Shown: positions 61,270 to 64,000 of the stretch, one piece after another
Layout: each line of letters begins with the position of its first letter
How positions within the stretch are numbered: position 1 is the first letter of the stretch
Assembly: GCF_051020765.1 (NCBI RefSeq)
Contig: NC_134934.1
Location: 13,592,001-13,656,000 of the forward strand
Origin: Lasioglossum baleicum
Taxonomy: Eukaryota; Arthropoda; Insecta; Hymenoptera; Halictidae
Direction: 5' to 3'
DNA: 64,000 nt
The notes under the pieces: generated by a model
The model's input: only the letters and a program-made list of their open reading frames with translations
What the model was told of the DNA's origin: nothing
Database searches by the model: none
Position numbers and translations under genes: made by a program

Positions 61270-62896
61270 GTAATTTGTTAGGAACGTAGAGACCAAAAAT
61301 GAATTTCAATGAAAACGGAGAATAAGGAACTTCGTAATCAACATTCCGCTTTTGGGAACTACTCTGCGAATTCCTTCGCCGTCCCTGCGCCAAGATGGTG
61401 TTTCAATTGCAAAAGTTCTCGGGTTCGATCAAAAAGTCGAATAAATCACGAGGTCTCCCGGTTCCTGGCGATTGTTGAAGCAAGAATAGATTTGCTCGGC
61501 GTGCAACTTCTTATCCGTGTGTGCCTGCTTGTTTTTGTCGGTATACTAATGATCGATCGAGTGGTATCTCGTGGTGTTGTTCGCGACTTTCCTCCGTATC
61601 AGCGAGATGGTTGCCAGCGTCCCCGAATTTTCGATCTGGCACAAGCGCGGACCGAGTAAATATTTCTCAGGATCGTACTTTTTTTTTGTGCTTCGAATTC
61701 TCGCGACCTATTCCGTTCTTTCTTTCGACGGTCTCTTTTGGTTCGATTCCCATTTGTATCTATCGATTTCACTGCGAAAATATTTACTCGATATCACGGA
61801 GTGTCGAGGGTATACGATCTGTGCAGAAATACACGGAGCTGGGTGGAATACGACGAAATATTGTGAATTGTTATAGTTAACCCTCATACGTTCCTCAGGG
61901 TGAAAATTCATCAACTTACTTAAATCATTCATCTCTTTCTGTTTGTGTTGCGAGATGTATTACTTTAAAGCGTGACGCTTTAAACGAAACATAACTTGTT
62001 GGTTTAAAGTGTAAAATAAAGATAGGTGAAATATGATTCTAGACTTTTATATGCAACTATTTTTGAGGAACGCGTGAGGGTGAAACAAATAACTCGCTAC
62101 ATTTTCATTATATCTAGTATTTACTTTTGATGCATTTCTGCGTCGCGTCAGTCGTCAATGAAAATGAGAATTATGAGAAAGGATGATCTGAAAAATGAAA
62201 ATTGATAGGCCGAGAAGTATCATGAATTTATGATATAATCTGATTTAGTTTAAATTTCCTTGAATTATAAACTTCTACAGTTTGATCATCAATTATATTA
62301 TACTCACTTGAGTATATATACAATCAAGATGCTAGATTGAAAATAATAATAAAGCTTTAAAGGGGAAATTAATTAAAAGTTCGAACGTAAATGATTTCAA
62401 GACCAATTACATCATCTGGTTTACCTTTGGAATAATTTCTGCGAGAGGCAGTGCACACCTTGCTCCGTACAAACGCATTATAGATTAACCAGAATGGTTT
62501 CTCCAGTGCAACACGAAATTCTCTTTGGTGCTAGTGCATCTGTACCTAACAGTGCTAAGCTATTACCAATACTGCACAACAGTTCACTCATGAATACAAT
62601 GTCAATGTAAATCATTGAGAAGGAGCAAAACAATGTCAAGAATCGAGGAATTCAACAATTTTGATCGCTACTCGTTAACTTCTGAGAATTGTTGAAAGAC
62701 GCGAGTGCTATAGGGTACAGATGCGACAGATGCAGGTTTGCGCAGCGTTTCGACCTCGTTATCGTTTCTTTTCTTTTGAACGAGTCAGACGCGATCAATC
62801 GAGCTTCTACACGATCATTAGAGATCACTATACACGCGTTTCAGTTTCTCGTCCACGTGCGAACGATCCGCGGAGCCCGACAGAAAACAGCATTAA

Positions 62897-63057
62897 CACG
62901 TTCTGTGGCACAACATGATTCGTAAACATTGATAAAACGTTACGTTTCGTGTGGACGAAAATTCTTCTTCAATTTATTTCATGTGCAATCGACAAAGGAG
63001 CGAGCGATCCTTGAGAAAACTTTGATCACGAGAGTGATCCACGTGCTACGGAACGTG
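62897..63057. mobile_element. TTAA-type MITE, CACGTTC termini, 161 bp
   Basis: TTAA (62893-62896), then CACGTTCTGTGGCAC; right end GTGCTACGGAACGTG followed by TTGA, one change from TTAA. Related tips at 25528 and 35892. Confidence 0.5.
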
Positions 63058-63216
63058 TTGACTAACTTCCATCGCGGAATTACTCTTTTTACTCGCTATT
63101 CGATCTCTTTAGGATCAGATATTTCCACTTGACGACTTCAACTTGCTCGTGTAAATAAATATTTCGGTAAAAATGTGAGACACTGAAAATTCATTCGAAT
63201 CATTTCGTTGGGTAAA

Positions 63217-63694
63217 CTTTACTTTACCGGACTCAAAAGTGCCTTTCTCCTATAAATTACGATGCATTTGGTATGTAATCCAGTAGATTTGTACCCGGAG
63301 CGGCTGCAGATCGAAGTTTCGATCCTGTAAGGTCAATAGTTCAGGAGTTATGCTTGCTTAAAGTTGAGCAATCTGCAGTGTTTCTGACAGGTTAGAGCGC
63401 CGCCATATTGGTTTGTAGTGACGACCGCGAGCCGCTTACCTAGCCGCTCCCCTCCCCCGACCTAATCACCAAGCAACTATCACCTAGCGGCTCTGCTTGG
63501 TAAGCGACACTACAAACCAATATGGATGCACCCTTACCTGTCAAAAACACTGCAAAATGCCCAACTTTAAGCAAGCATAACTCCTGAACCATTGATCCTA
63601 CAGGATCGAAACTTTGATCTGCAGGCTACCAAAATACCAAATACAACGTAATTTATAGGAGACATGCACAAATTTTGAGTCCGGTAAAGTAAAG
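63217..63694. mobile_element. Foldback element with about 200-bp arms, 478 bp
   Basis: CTTTACTTTACCGGACTCAA at the left, inverse at the right (TTGAGTCCGGTAAAGTAAAG). Arms stay complementary through CAGGAGTTATGCTTGCTTAA, CAGTGTTT.TGACAGGT and CCATATTGGTTTGTAGTG to a loop near 63440-63490. No ORF. Confidence 0.75.
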
Positions 63695-63759
63695 AGCAGC
63701 CATTTCTTTATTTAATAATTTACGGGCAATTGAAGTCAACTAGCCTTGTACTCTCTTAA

Positions 63760-64000
63760 CCCTTTCACTCCAATGGACGAGATATCTCGTCACCATGATT
63801 CGCATCATATATATCTTAATATCTTTATTTGAAAATTTCACACAAGTAATCGATTTTCAAGACACGCGATCGTCGGTGGAAGGTAATATAAAATACTCCC
63901 TATTTTACGCAATTAGAGTTTTTATTGTTTATCTTGTATGGAATGCAGAGGTATCATTGTAATCGATGTAGAAGATCTAACCTACAAAAGTACAACTCAC
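63760..64000. mobile_element. TTAA-flanked element start, cut by window edge
   Basis: TTAA (63756-63759), then CCCTTTCACTCCAATGGACG and a CGAGATATCTCG palindrome, matching the inverse of the end at 18540-18589. The right end is not in the window. Confidence 0.4.

Larger units (their letters stand above)
57585..64000 (+). other. Shab intron or downstream DNA to the window edge
   Basis: No further convincing Shab exon before 64000. The tract holds a Tc1/mariner relic (58901), hAT MITEs (61089; solo right end 60070-60087), TTAA elements (62897, 63760) and a foldback element (63217). 59760-61080 and 61280-62890 contain only AT-rich DNA with short, unconvincing open frames. Confidence 0.6.

Overview
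This is a window of an insect nuclear genome, most likely hymenopteran. Genes have short introns in compact loci and very long introns in one neuronal gene. Splice sites are canonical GT/AG, base composition is AT-rich, and the spaces between exons are full of short non-autonomous DNA transposons (hAT, TTAA-flanked piggyBac-like, mariner-like and foldback types). The order-level guess is inference; 'insect' is firm from the protein sequences.

Layout. (1) 1-2305, minus strand: 5' part of a FAM234 (ITFG3-like) single-pass membrane protein, four coding exons, running off the left edge. (2) 5694-9730, minus strand: complete 10-exon phosphatidate cytidylyltransferase (CdsA, 436 aa). (3) 10060-10954: a cluster of long palindromic foldback elements between two divergent genes. 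(4) 11387-12626, plus strand: complete two-exon GFOD-type oxidoreductase (386 aa). (5) From about 14.6 kb to beyond the right edge, plus strand: a Shab (Kv2) delayed-rectifier potassium channel gene. It has a candidate upstream promoter/UTR region, a first coding exon (27982-29070) with a glycine/proline-rich N-terminus and the T1 domain, a 12.2-kb intron, an exon with S1-S6 and the pore (41286-42132), a 15.1-kb intron, and a post-S6 exon (57280-57584). The rest of the C-terminus lies past 64000.

The genes show no pathway relationship. CdsA makes CDP-diacylglycerol, which feeds phosphatidylinositol synthesis; Shab sets neuronal and muscle repolarisation.

Most remaining structure is mobile DNA, and several elements have readable termini and target-site duplications. 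The most interesting points are: a hAT family whose MITEs share termini with a 1.3-kb relic carrying a decayed transposase; a decayed duplicate of the Shab post-S6 exon 10.6 kb upstream of the intact one; an acidic upstream reading frame overlapping the Shab start; a compact three-way-junction RNA candidate with UUCG and GNRA-type tetraloops followed by six Ts in the Shab intron; and paired palindromes with oppositely oriented loops between CdsA and GFOD. All gene models were built by eye from splice sites and reading phase. No alignment, folding or database search was run.
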